A stretch of 64,000 bases of DNA, from assembly GCF_900230195.1 (NCBI RefSeq), contig NZ_OCNE01000005.1, positions 1 to 64,000 on the forward strand, in the 5' to 3' direction. The stretch is from Streptomyces zhaozhouensis. GTDB taxonomy: Bacteria; Actinomycetota; Actinomycetes; Streptomycetales; Streptomycetaceae. The notes below the pieces were generated by a model. The model was not told where the DNA came from. It saw only the letters and a list, made by a program, of their open reading frames with translations, and ran no database searches. Position numbers and translations under genes: made by a program. Within the stretch, counting starts at the first letter, position 1. Each line of letters opens with the position of its first letter. Of the stretch, positions 53,135 to 62,900 are shown piece by piece.

Positions 53135-53590
53135 TCAGAGGTCGAACTCCGCGGGCGGGAGGTCCAGCGTGTAGCACGCCTCCCGCACCAGGGCCTTCTC
53201 CGTGTCGTCGAAGTCGCCGTCGGCGCCGCCGATGACGATGCCGATCTGGACCACGGCGCGCGCCTCGGCCGGCTTCTTCTTCGCCTTGGCGACCTCCTGG
53301 AGCAGGCCGACGCGGCCGAACTCGAAGTCCGCCTCCAGCTTGTCGACATACTCCTCGAAGCGCCGGCGCAGATCGTCGGCCGGGAAGTTGCGCAGCACCT
53401 CGTTCGTGGTGATCAGCTGGGCGACGCGCTGACGCTCGGCGGGCTCCACGGAGCCGTCGGCGGCGGCGACGAGGGCGCACATCGCCATGCTGGCGTCCCG
53501 GAACGCCCCGCTCTTGAGGTCGTTCTTCTTCGCGTTGAGCTGCTCCTGCATCGTGGCGGCCGACTCTTTGACGCGGTCCCACAGGGCCAT
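53135..53590 (-). CDS. terB: TerB-family tellurite-resistance-type protein
   Basis: 151 residues from ATG 53590, the usual TerB length. The two pseudo-symmetric helical halves have the acidic metal-binding motifs AAADGSVEPAER and GGADGDFDDTEK. TerB proteins are cytoplasmic, associate with the membrane and other Ter proteins, and are linked to stress and phage responses. No TerD/TerC genes are adjacent; a Spo0M-like gene lies upstream on the same strand. A hairpin (53625-53652) and a palindrome (53657-53676) lie in its leader. Confidence 0.93.
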   Translation of the reverse strand: MALWDRVKESAATMQEQLNAKKNDLKSGAFRDASMAMCALVAAADGSVEPAERQRVAQLITTNEVLRNFPADDLRRRFEEYVDKLEADFEFGRVGLLQEVAKAKKKPAEARAVVQIGIVIGGADGDFDDTEKALVREACYTLDLPPAEFDL

Positions 53591-53624
53591 AGGAAACTCC
53601 GGTGTCCTCGGATACGGATCGACG

Positions 53625-53652
53625 GCGGTGGCGGGACGGGACCCGCCACCGC
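53625..53652 (-). terminator. Hairpin between the Spo0M-like gene and terB
   Basis: GCGGTGGCGGG (53625-53635) pairs exactly with CCCGCCACCGC (53642-53652) around a 6-base loop. It could terminate the upstream Spo0M-like gene or act as a leader attenuator of terB, which starts 35 bases downstream. Confidence 0.55.
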
Positions 53653-53656
53653 ACAT

Positions 53657-53676
53657 GTTCTACAGCAATGTAGAAC
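53657..53676. promoter_or_regulatory. 20-bp inverted repeat upstream of terB
   Basis: GTTCTACAGCAATGTAGAAC has perfect 8-bp arms and a GCAA spacer. The CTACA...TGTAG core recalls BlaI/MecI-type operators, though the spacer differs. It is unusually AT-rich for this genome and lies 67 bp upstream of terB. Confidence 0.5.
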
Positions 53677-53730
53677 TTCCTGTCTCAGCAGGGTCGTTGA
53701 TCCGCGCGCCGGGGACCGGCCGGCGGGAGG

Positions 53731-54843
53731 TCACTCCTCCTCGCCGCCCTCCTCCTCGGCGGCCTCGGCCTCGCCGCCGTCACCGCCGTCGTCGTCGAGC
53801 ATCTCCGAGACCGCGTAGCCGGCCACCGCGCCCACCGCCAGACCGGCCGCGCCCGCGGCGACGGCCGTGCCGATGCCGGGCCCGGAGGAGTGGCCGTGGT
53901 GCTCGCCGTAGCTGTCGTCCTTGTAGGCGTGGCCGCCGCCGTAGGGCGCGCCGGGGCCCGGCTGCCCGTAACCGGGGTGGCCGAAGCCCGGCTGCCCGTA
54001 TCCGGGCTGCGCGAAGCCGGGGTGCCCGCCCTGGTGGGGCAGCTGGGCCATGCGGCCGGCGTGGTGGTCGAGCAACTGCCGCACCCAGGCGTCGACCTGA
54101 GCGTTCCAGTCGGTCTGGCCCACGCTGTCGTGGCCGACGGCGTGGCGGTTGACCGTGTCGTATCCCTCGGTGAAGAAGCCGCCGCGCCGGTCGGCCTCCC
54201 AGATGACCTCGACGCCGGCGGGCGAGGCCAGGAAGGTCAGCTCGATCTCGTTGGCGGCCCCGGCGTAGGCCGGCGCCGGGGACATCTCGATCTCCTGGTA
54301 GAACGGGAGCTGTTGGCCGCTGCCGTGGATGTGGCCGAGCTCCAGGTCGGCGGTGGTGAAGCCGAAGCCCAGCTGCCCCAGCGCCTCAAGCACCGCCTCC
54401 TGCACCGGCAGCGGGCGGACGGCCAGCGCGTCGAGGTCGCCCTTGTCCTTGGCCCCGGCGACGCCCAGCTCGGTGCGGACGCCGAGGACGATCCCCAGCG
54501 GCTGCCCGTACAGCTCGGTGACGGGGGTCTCCCACGGCAGCTGCACGGCGAACGGCACGCTCCGCCGCTCCTCCTGCCCCAGCCGGAACCCGCCACCGAC
54601 GGTGAAGCGCTCGAAGACCACGAACCCCTCGGCCTCGCCGTCCTCGTACTCGGCCTCGACCCTGGCCACCAGCTCCAGGGTGATGTGGTCGATCTCCACA
54701 TCGGACTGGCCGCCCTCCAGGTGCACCTGGCCCCGCAGCGGGCCGCCGGGGAGTGCCGCACCGTCCTCCAGAACGGTGTCGACCGAGGGGCCTCCCACGC
54801 CCAGGGCTCCCAGCAGACGTTTGAACACCATCGCGGTGCTCAC
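53731..54843 (-). CDS. Spo0M-like sporulation-control protein with repeat-rich tail
   Basis: 370 residues. About 1-240 form the arrestin-like Spo0M fold (FKRLLGALGVGGPSVDTVL, GPLRGQVHLEGGQSDVEIDHITLELVAR in part, ELTFLASPAGVEVIWEADRRGG). About 265-310 is a Gly/Tyr/Pro/His-rich region of GHPGF-AQPGYGQPGF-type repeats. About 315-340 is a glycine-zipper hydrophobic stretch (GTAVAAGAAGLAVGAVAGYAV), followed by an acidic DDDGGDGGEAEAAEEE end. Start GTG 54843 has an AGAGGAA ribosome site very close, so the ATG four codons in is possible. Spo0M proteins influence sporulation and cell-surface processes; the partner here is unknown. Confidence 0.88.
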   Translation of the reverse strand: MSTAMVFKRLLGALGVGGPSVDTVLEDGAALPGGPLRGQVHLEGGQSDVEIDHITLELVARVEAEYEDGEAEGFVVFERFTVGGGFRLGQEERRSVPFAVQLPWETPVTELYGQPLGIVLGVRTELGVAGAKDKGDLDALAVRPLPVQEAVLEALGQLGFGFTTADLELGHIHGSGQQLPFYQEIEMSPAPAYAGAANEIELTFLASPAGVEVIWEADRRGGFFTEGYDTVNRHAVGHDSVGQTDWNAQVDAWVRQLLDHHAGRMAQLPHQGGHPGFAQPGYGQPGFGHPGYGQPGPGAPYGGGHAYKDDSYGEHHGHSSGPGIGTAVAAGAAGLAVGAVAGYAVSEMLDDDGGDGGEAEAAEEEGGEEE

Positions 54844-55117
54844 TTCCTCTCGTGACGATGATCTGATGACCCGCCGTACCGCACACGGTCACTCACGGGT
54901 CGTCACCGCAACTCGTCACCGGACCGAAGAGTTCCGCGCCCCGCCGCCACCCGCGTGAATCCAGCCGTTCTCAGCCAACGGCCACCGCCTTCGCCGACGG
55001 CCGTCCTCCGCGCGCGCCCCCCTCGTGACGGCTCGTCACCGTCGTGTCACGCGAGGCGCGGAAAGGGTGAGCGGCCCGCGCTTCGCCGGTGTGAAGGCCC
55101 GCACGCGCGGGCAAGGC

Positions 55118-55146
55118 TTGACCGAGTCGGCAGGTACTCATGTGAT
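55118..55146 (+). promoter_or_regulatory. Candidate promoter of the exporter/PKS operon
   Basis: TTGACC (55118-55123), a 17-base spacer and TGTGAT (55141-55146) resemble a housekeeping promoter, 114 bp upstream of the MFS start. The rest of the 54844-55259 gap has no recognisable gene. Confidence 0.4.
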
Positions 55147-55259
55147 CCGATGAACGCACCGGTACGGAGGGGGCGTCGGGCGAAGGGTCCGGCGTGGGAG
55201 CGGGGAGAGCTCGGCGGTGGTGCACGCACGCTTCCCTCGTGGTCAGGGAAGGGGTGTGC

Positions 55260-56606
55260 GTGAAGCACTTCCGGCTGCTCGTACTGGGTAACGGCATATC
55301 CGCGTACGGCAGTTACCTCAACATGGTGGCGCTGAACGTCTTCGTCTACGACGTCACCGACAGCGCGTTGGCCGCCGGGCTCTTCATGGCCGTGCGACTG
55401 GTCGTCAGCGTGGCGGCGGGCTTCGTAGCCGGACGGCTCGTCAGCAGGTACGACCGTAAACGGCTCATCATCCTCGCCGACCTCTGCCAGGCCGCGACGC
55501 TGCTGGCGCTGCTGCTCACGCCCGAGGCAGGCCGGATCACGCTGCTCTACGGGCTGGCCGTGGTGACCGGCAGTTGCGCGACGCTCTCCCAGGTGGCGCT
55601 GCGCAGCAGCGTCCCGGAGATCGTGGGCGCCGAGCACCGCACCCGCGCCAACAGCTGGCTGGTGACCGGCCGTTCGTTCGCGATGATCGCGGGCTTCTCC
55701 TCGGCGGGCGTCGTGGTCGCGCAGCTCGGCTACACGGCCGCCTTCGGTTTCGGCGTGAGCACCTTCCTGATCTCCGCCTCGATCCTCGCGGCGCTGCCGA
55801 TCCGCACCCGGGCCGCCGACGCGGGCGACGCCGAGGACCCGGACGGCGCGGCGCGCTGGTCGGTGCGGCTGCTGCTGGCCACCGCGCCGGTGCTGATGGC
55901 CATGATCGCGTTGCGGGCCGTCGACGGGCTCGGCTCCTCCTCGCACAACGTGGCGCTGCCGGTCTACTCCGACCTGCTGGACCCCGACCATCCCGCGACG
56001 TTCATCAGCCAGTTCTGGGCGACCTGGGCGGTCGGCGTGATCGCGGCCCAGCAGGTGCTCACCCGCTACACCGCGCGCGGCCGGCGCACCCTGGGCGAGC
56101 GGGCCTTCGCGCTCAGCGCGTGCGTGATGTCGGCCGCGTTCATCGTGGTCTTCAGCGGGCTGCCGACCGTCCCCACGCTCGCCGTGGCGCTGGTGGCGGG
56201 CGCGGCGGACGGGGTCTCCGAGGTGGTCTACGTCTCCCGGCTCCAGTCCGTCCCCGACGAACGGCGCGGCCGGCTCTTCGGGCTCTCCGCCTCGGCGGAG
56301 AACGCCGGGTTCGGGCTGGGGATGCTGGTCAGCGGCTCGCTGCTGGAGGCGTTCTCGCCGCTGACCGTGGTCGCCTCGCTGCACGGGCTGGCCATCGTGC
56401 TGTGCCTGGCGCTGCTGGTGGTGCTGGTGGTGCGCGCGCGCCGGGAACGGCCGCCGGCGGCGGACCCCGGCCCCGCCCCGGGCTCGGAACCGGAACCGGA
56501 ACCGGAACCGGAGAGAGAACCGGAACCGGGACGGGAGTCGGAACGGCCGGAACAGGAGACCTCGCGGCGGGGCGGCGGCGACGCCGTCCGGGAAGGGCAG
56601 GGCTGA
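55260..56606 (+). CDS. MFS exporter at the head of a PKS/NRPS cluster
   Basis: 448 residues from GTG 55260 (GGGAAGGGG ribosome site), with about 12 membrane helices (YLNMVALNVFVYDVTDSALAAG, then RLVVSVAAGFVAGRLVSRYDRKRLI in part). The pattern fits the MFS_3/enterobactin-exporter-like group. The C-terminus is a hydrophilic tail of EP repeats from a GAACCG hexanucleotide array (56485-56532), unusual for the family. Its TGA overlaps the ATG of the PKS gene (TGATG), so export and synthesis are coupled. It probably exports the product of the following assembly line and may confer self-resistance. Confidence 0.9.
   Translation: MKHFRLLVLGNGISAYGSYLNMVALNVFVYDVTDSALAAGLFMAVRLVVSVAAGFVAGRLVSRYDRKRLIILADLCQAATLLALLLTPEAGRITLLYGLAVVTGSCATLSQVALRSSVPEIVGAEHRTRANSWLVTGRSFAMIAGFSSAGVVVAQLGYTAAFGFGVSTFLISASILAALPIRTRAADAGDAEDPDGAARWSVRLLLATAPVLMAMIALRAVDGLGSSSHNVALPVYSDLLDPDHPATFISQFWATWAVGVIAAQQVLTRYTARGRRTLGERAFALSACVMSAAFIVVFSGLPTVPTLAVALVAGAADGVSEVVYVSRLQSVPDERRGRLFGLSASAENAGFGLGMLVSGSLLEAFSPLTVVASLHGLAIVLCLALLVVLVVRARRERPPAADPGPAPGSEPEPEPEPEREPEPGRESERPEQETSRRGGGDAVREGQG
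56485..56532 (+). repeat. GAACCG hexanucleotide repeat inside the exporter gene
   Basis: The 6-bp unit CGGAAC is repeated in tandem (four near-perfect copies, then a diverged stretch with two more), encoding Glu-Pro dipeptides in the exporter's C-terminal tail. Such arrays can change length by slippage without shifting the frame. Confidence 0.8.
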
Positions 56607-59600
56607 TGGACGGCGACACGTGGGACCCGCGGATCGCGGTCATCGGGACGGCGTTCCGGCTGCCGGGCGCGGACACCCCCGAGGAGCTGTGGCGGGTGAT
56701 CCGCAACGGTGAGGACCGGTTCACGCGCTTCACCGACGAGGAGCTGCGCGCGGCGGGCGTGCCGGAGGCGCTGTACGGGCGCGAGGACTTCGTGGGCGCC
56801 TCGGCGGTCCTGGAGGACATCGACGGGTTCGACGCGCGTCACTTCGGGATGAGCGCCCGCGAGGCCGCGCTCACCGACCCGCAGCACCGCATGTTCCTGG
56901 AGTGCGCCCAGCACGCGCTGGAGAACGCCGGCTATCCGAGGGAACGCGACGGGAACCGCACCGGCGTCTTCGCCTCCACCGGCTTCCACCTCTACCAGTT
57001 GCAGACCTACCTCCTCAACAACGTGCTGCCGAACGAGGACATCGCCGACTGGCTCGCCGGGCTCCAGGTGCTGGTGGGGAACGCGACGGACTTCCAGGCC
57101 ACCCGCGTCGCCCACCGGCTGGACCTCACCGGCCCCGCCGTCAACGTGCAGACGGCCTGCTCCAGTTCGCTGGTCGGGGTGCAGTTGGCCGCCCAGTCGC
57201 TGCTGGTCGGCGACTGCGACCTCGCGCTGGCCGGCGCCGTGGCCGTCCATGTCCCGCAGGTGCTCGGCTACCACTACGTCAAGGGCTCGATCCTCTCCCC
57301 CACCGGCCGGCTGCGTTCCTTCGACGCGGCCGCCGACGGGACGGTCGGCGGCACCGGCGTGATCGCCGTGGTACTGAAGCGGCTGGACCGCGCGCTGGCG
57401 GACGGCGACACCGTCCACGGCGTGATCAGGGGCTGGGGCATCGGAAACGACGGCGCGGACAAGAAGGCGTACGCCGCGCCCAGCGCGCGCGGGCAACAGG
57501 ACGCGATCCGGCGCGCGTTGCGGCACGCCCGGGTCGACGCCGGGACCATCGGCTATCTGGAGTCGCACGGCACCGGCACGCTCAAGGGCGACCCGATCGA
57601 GCTGGCCGGCGCGGGCGCCGCCTACCGGGAGCACACCGACCGCACCGGCTACTGCGCCCTCGGCGCGGTCAAGGCCAACATCGGGCACCTGGACGTGGCC
57701 TCGGGGCTGGCCGGCCTGGTCAAGGCGCTGCTGGTGCTGGAGCGTGGGGTGATCCCGCCGATCGCCGGGTTCACGGAGCCCAACCCGCGGCTGGGGCTCG
57801 ACGCGAGCCCGTTCTACGTGCCGCGTTCCGCCGAGCCCTGGCCGGAGACGGGCACGCCCCGGCGGGCGGGGCTGACCTCGTTGGGGATCGGCGGCACCAA
57901 CGTGCACCTGGTTCTGGAGCAGGCGCCCGAGCCGCTGCCGCGCGCCGGCGCGGCGCCGGCGCCCGACGTGCTGCTGGTGTCGGGAAGCAGCCGGGAGGCG
58001 CTCGTCGATAACGCGCTCGCCCTGCGGGACGTCCTGCGCGCCCGCCCCGAACTGCCGCTGGCCGACGTGGTGACCACCGCGGCGGTGGGCCGCGCCCACG
58101 GGCGGCACCGGCTCGCGGTGCGCGGGGCCTCCACGGCGGGGCTGGCCGAGGCGCTGGACGCCGGGCTGGCCGAGGCGCCGCCCGAGCCGGTGGGCGAGGA
58201 GGACGCCCGGGTCGTCTTCCAGTTCACCGGGCAGGGGGCGTTGCGGCCCGGGGTGGCGACCGAGCTGTACGAACGGTTCGCCGTCGTGCGGGAGGTGCTG
58301 GACGCCGGCGAGGAGGCGCAGCTGCGCATCACCGGCGAACCGTTCCTGCCCCGGCTGCTCGCCGACGTGGGCGACCCGGCGGACCCGGCCTGGCCGGCGG
58401 CGACCGCGCAGGTGGCGCTCTTCGCGCTCCAGTGCGCGCTGGTGGGACTGTGGGAGGAGGCCGGGGTCACCCCGCACGCGGTCACCGGGCACAGCGTCGG
58501 CGAGTACGCCGCGCTGTACGCCGCGGGAGCGCTCTCCCTCACCGACGGGTTCGCGCTGCTGGCGCACCGGGGGCGGTTGACCCGTGACGCCTGCCCGCCG
58601 GGGGCCATGGTCGCGGTGTCGCTGACCGGTCGGGAGGCGCGGGCGGAGGCGGCCCGGCACCCCGGGGTCGAGCTGGCGGTCTCCAACGGGGAACGTTCCC
58701 AGGTGCTGGCCGGCCCCGTGGCGGGGATCGCCGCGCTGCGCGCCCGGCTCGGTGAGCGGAACGTGCCGCACGAACGGCTCGCGGTGGACCGGGCCTTCCA
58801 CACCGCCCTGACCGAGCCGATGCTCGCGCCGTTCGCCGCGGTGCTGGAGAAGACCCGGTTCACGCCGGTGCGCACGACGTTCGTCAGCGCGCTCGACGGA
58901 TCTGCGCACGCCCCCGGCTGGGTGCCGGACCACGACCATCTCCTGCGGCACGCCCGCGAACCGGTCCGCTACGACGCGGCGCTGCGCGCCGTCGCCGACA
59001 CCGGCCCCGGGGTGCTGCTGGAGATCGGGCCGCACACCACGCTCAGCGCTCTGGCCCGCCACGCCCGGGCGGGCGTGCGGGCCGTGCCCTCCCTGCGTCG
59101 GGGTGCCGGCCTCGGCGCGCTCTTCGGCGCGGCCGCCGCACTGCACTGCGCGGGGGCGGACGTCCGCTGGGAGGCGTTCCTCGCCGGTAGCGGGGGGCGG
59201 CGCGTGCCGCTGCCCGGCTACCGCTTCCAGCGCCGGTCCCACTGGATCGGCTCACCGCCCAGGCCCCCCGCACCGCCGGCGCCCCGGCCCCCGGCGAGAG
59301 AGGAAAGCACGATGACGACGGACAGCACGAGGACCGCGCCGCCCGGACCGACCGCCCCGGCGGCGTCCGGCGGGCCGATACTGGAGGGCATCCTGGCGGT
59401 GCTCGCCCGCAGCCTCGGCGAGGACCCCGCCTCGGTGCCCGTGGACACCACCTTCTTCGACCTGGGCGCCGACTCCCTGCTGATGATCAACGTGCTGCGC
59501 GAGATCGAGCAGGAGCACGGGGTGCGGGTGACGATGCGCGAGCTGTTCGAGGAGACCGGCACCCCGCGGCTGCTCGCCGAACTCATCGCCGGCCGGCTGC

Positions 59601-59950
59601 CCGCCGCCGCGCCCGTTCCGCCGCCGCCGGCCGCACCCCCGACCGCGGCGGCGCCCCCGCCGCTGCCGCCGCTGCCCTTCACCGCGCCGCCACCCGTGCC
59701 GACCCCGCACGTACCGGCCCCGGGCGTGCCCGCACCGCCGCCGCCCGCGCCCGCCGCCGCGCCGGCCGCCCCGGCGGCGGACGGCGAGTTCGTCACGCGG
59801 CGCGAGCTGGAGGAGCTGTCGCGGCGCGTCCAGCAGATGTCCCAGATCCAGCTCCAGATGCTGACCCAGCTCACCCAGCTGCTCACCCTCCAGAACGCGG
59901 CGAACGCCCCCCACGCCGCGCCCCGGACGGACGACGGGGAGTCCAGGTGA
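56606..59950 (+). CDS. Type I PKS module KS-AT-ACP with C-terminal docking coiled coil
   Basis: 1114 residues from ATG 56606, overlapping the exporter stop. Ketosynthase about 8-440 with Cys185 ([11 protein letters not shown]) and His motifs ESHGTGT and VKANIGHLD. Acyltransferase about 530-830 with Ser630 in GHSVGE and RAFHT in the substrate loop (malonyl-type). ACP with Ser957 in LGADSL. After the ACP comes a Pro/Ala-rich linker of about 80 residues and a C-terminal amphipathic helix (about 1065-1095; TRRELEELSRRVQQMSQIQ, then LQMLTQLTQLLTLQ) that fits a docking coiled coil. No reductive domain is present, so it should leave a beta-keto thioester for the aminotransferase of the next protein. 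Confidence 0.96.
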   Translation: MDGDTWDPRIAVIGTAFRLPGADTPEELWRVIRNGEDRFTRFTDEELRAAGVPEALYGREDFVGASAVLEDIDGFDARHFGMSAREAALTDPQHRMFLECAQHALENAGYPRERDGNRTGVFASTGFHLYQLQTYLLNNVLPNEDIADWLAGLQVLVGNATDFQATRVAHRLDLTGPAVNVQTACSSSLVGVQLAAQSLLVGDCDLALAGAVAVHVPQVLGYHYVKGSILSPTGRLRSFDAAADGTVGGTGVIAVVLKRLDRALADGDTVHGVIRGWGIGNDGADKKAYAAPSARGQQDAIRRALRHARVDAGTIGYLESHGTGTLKGDPIELAGAGAAYREHTDRTGYCALGAVKANIGHLDVASGLAGLVKALLVLERGVIPPIAGFTEPNPRLGLDASPFYVPRSAEPWPETGTPRRAGLTSLGIGGTNVHLVLEQAPEPLPRAGAAPAPDVLLVSGSSREALVDNALALRDVLRARPELPLADVVTTAAVGRAHGRHRLAVRGASTAGLAEALDAGLAEAPPEPVGEEDARVVFQFTGQGALRPGVATELYERFAVVREVLDAGEEAQLRITGEPFLPRLLADVGDPADPAWPAATAQVALFALQCALVGLWEEAGVTPHAVTGHSVGEYAALYAAGALSLTDGFALLAHRGRLTRDACPPGAMVAVSLTGREARAEAARHPGVELAVSNGERSQVLAGPVAGIAALRARLGERNVPHERLAVDRAFHTALTEPMLAPFAAVLEKTRFTPVRTTFVSALDGSAHAPGWVPDHDHLLRHAREPVRYDAALRAVADTGPGVLLEIGPHTTLSALARHARAGVRAVPSLRRGAGLGALFGAAAALHCAGADVRWEAFLAGSGGRRVPLPGYRFQRRSHWIGSPPRPPAPPAPRPPAREESTMTTDSTRTAPPGPTAPAASGGPILEGILAVLARSLGEDPASVPVDTTFFDLGADSLLMINVLREIEQEHGVRVTMRELFEETGTPRLLAELIAGRLPAAAPVPPPPAAPPTAAAPPPLPPLPFTAPPPVPTPHVPAPGVPAPPPPAPAAAPAAPAADGEFVTRRELEELSRRVQQMSQIQLQMLTQLTQLLTLQNAANAPHAAPRTDDGESR

Positions 59951-62900
59951 ACGACCAGGGCAGTCGCATCCGCGACCTCGACCGGGACCTGGCGGCCATG
60001 ACCGCGCTGGCGCGACGGGTCACCGAGCAGATGAACGCCGTCGCCGACACGGGACCCGAGGCCGGCACCGGGGCGCCGCCCCGGGAGCACGGCCCCCGCG
60101 TGGAGGTCGCCCAGGGCGGCGGGATGGTCCGCGCGGGCGCCCCCCGCGCACAGCAGGAGCACCTGGACGACCTCGTGCGCCGCTACACCGCCAGGACCGC
60201 CGCCTCCAAGCGGCTGACGCAGCGCCACCGGCGACGGCTCGCCGACAGCCGGGCCGTGGTCGGCTTCCGCCGCTCGACCAAGGAGATGCTGTACCCGGTG
60301 GCGGCGGCGCGGGCCGCCGGGGCCCGGATCGAGGACATCGACGGCAACGTCTACACCGACATCACCATGGGCTTCGGGGTGCTGCTCTTCGGTCACGAGC
60401 CGGAGTTCGTCCGGGAGGCCGTTAACGCCCATCTCTCCCGCGGCATCCGGCTCGGCCCGCGCAGCGCGGAGACCGGGGAGACAGCCGAACTCCTCGCCGA
60501 GCTGACCGGGTTGGAGCGCGTCGCGTTCGCCAACTCGGGCACCGAGGCCAACGCCGCCGCCATCCGGCTGGCCCGCGCCGCCACCGGCAGGGACCGGATC
60601 GTCACCTTCCAGGGCGCCTACCACGGCCACGCCGACCAGGTGCTCGGCCGGGTCGCCGGCCGGGACGGCTCGGCCCGCACCGTCCCCGTCTCGCGCGGCA
60701 TCCCGGACAGCGCGGTCGCCGAGCTGAGCGTGCTCACCTACGGCAGCGAGGAGGCGCTGGCGGCCATCGAACGGGACGCCGGGCGGATCGCCGCCGTCGT
60801 CGTCGAGCCCGTGCAGAGCCGCAACCCGGCGCTCCAGCCCGTCGAGTTCGTGCGCCGGCTGCGCGCGCTGACCGCGCGCCACGGCATCGTGCTGCTCTTC
60901 GACGAGATGCTGACCGGCTTCCGCCCCGCGCCGCGCGGCGCGCAGGAGCTGTACGGGGTCACCCCGGACCTGGCCACCTACGGCAAGCTGCTCGGCGGCG
61001 GCTTCCCCATCGGGGCGATCGCCGGCCGCGCGGACATCATGGACGGGGTCGACGGCGGCTGGTGGAGCTACGGCGACGACAGCGTCCCGCCCGCCGACAC
61101 CACGTTCTTCGGCGGCACCTATCTCCAGCACCCGGTGTCGATGACGGCCGCCCGTGCCGTGCTCACCCATCTCAGGGAGCAGGGCCCGGAACTCCAGCGC
61201 CGGCTCAACGCGCGCACCGCGGAACTGGCCACCGGGCTCAACGCCTTCTTCGAGGAGGAGGAGTTCCCGCTGCGGGTGCGGTGGTTCGGCTCGCAGTTCC
61301 GCTTCGAGCACCACGCGGACATGGAACTCCTCTACTACCACCTGATGTTGCGCGGGGTGCACGTCTGGGAGTGGCGGAACTTCTTCCTCTCCACCGCCCA
61401 CACCGACGAGGACGTGGCGCGGGTGGACGAGGCGGTGCGCGGCGCCCTGCGCGAGCTGCGCGCCGGCGGCTTCTTCCCCACCGACCGCCCGCGCACCCAC
61501 GTGCCCGCCACGACGCCGGCCGCCGCCACCGCGCCCGCCCCGGCGACGCGGCCCGCGCCCGCTCCCACGCCGACACCCGCGCCCGCGCCCGCGCCCGCCC
61601 CGGCGGCGCGGCCCGCCGGCTCCCCCGGGCGGCGCGCCGACTTCGGGCTCTACTTCTTCGGCGACTATCCGCAGGACGAGACGGAGAACGCGGCGGAGGG
61701 CCGGGGCCGGTACGAGGTGCTGATGGAGGCGGCCAGGTTCGCCGACCGGCACGACTTCTCCTCGCTGTGGATGCCGGAACGCCACTTCCACTCGTTCGGC
61801 GGTCTCTTCCCCAACCCCGCCGTGCTGGCCGCCGCGCTCTCCCGGGAGACCGAACGGGTGCGGCTCAACGCGGGCTCCGTGGTGCTCCCGCTGCACGACC
61901 CGATCCGGGTGGCGGAGGAGTGGTCCATGGCGGACAACCTCTCGGGCGGGCGGATCGGCCTCGGTGTCGCCAGCGGCTGGAACGCCGACGACTTCGTCTT
62001 CTTCCCCGAGCGCTTCGGCCGGCACAAGCAGGAGATGTACGAGCGTCTCGAGCAGGTGCGGACGCTGTGGCGCGGCGACGCGCTGCGCCGCGCCACCGGC
62101 GACGGGGAGCGCGAGATCCGCCTCTTCCCGCGCCCGGTGCAGGAGATGCCGCCGTGCTACACGGCCGTGGTGGCCAACCCCGAGTCCTACGAGCTGGCCG
62201 CCCGGCACGACCTGGGCATCGTCACCAACCTGATGACGCAGGACGTGGCCCAGCTGCGGGAGAACATCGCCCGTTACCGCGCCGCCAGGGCCGAACACGG
62301 CCTGGACCCGGAGGCCGGGCGGGTGGCGGTGCTGCTGCACACCTACATCGGCGAGGACCACGAGACGGCGCGCGCCGAGGCGTTCGAACCGATGGCGCGC
62401 TACATGCGCGCCTCGCTCGCGCTCTTCAGCGGCGTCACCAACAGCCTGGGCCTCCACGCCGATCTGCGGTCGCTGAGCGAGGACGACCTGGACGTCGTCT
62501 TCCGCCGGGCCTACGGCCGCTACTGCGACCAGCGGGCGCTGATCGGCGACGTCGAGTCGGTGCTGCCGGTCGCCGAGGCCGTCGCCGACGCGGGCGCCGA
62601 CGAGATCGTGGCGCTGGTGGACTTCGGCGTCGCGGACGCGCTCCTGCGCGCCGGACTCCCCCGGTTGGACGCGCTGCGCCGCCGCCACCGGGAGCGTCCC
62701 GCGCCCGAGGCGGACGCGCCGCTGTCGCCGGGGCAGGAGCGGATCTGGTTCCTGGAGCGGCTGTTGCCGGGGCGCACCGCCTACAACGAGGTGAAGGCGA
62801 TCCGGCTGAGCGGCCCGTTGGACACCGGCGCGCTCCATGTGGCGCTGCGCCGGCTGGTGGAGCGCCACGAGATGCTGCGCACCGTCTTCCGGCCGGCGGG

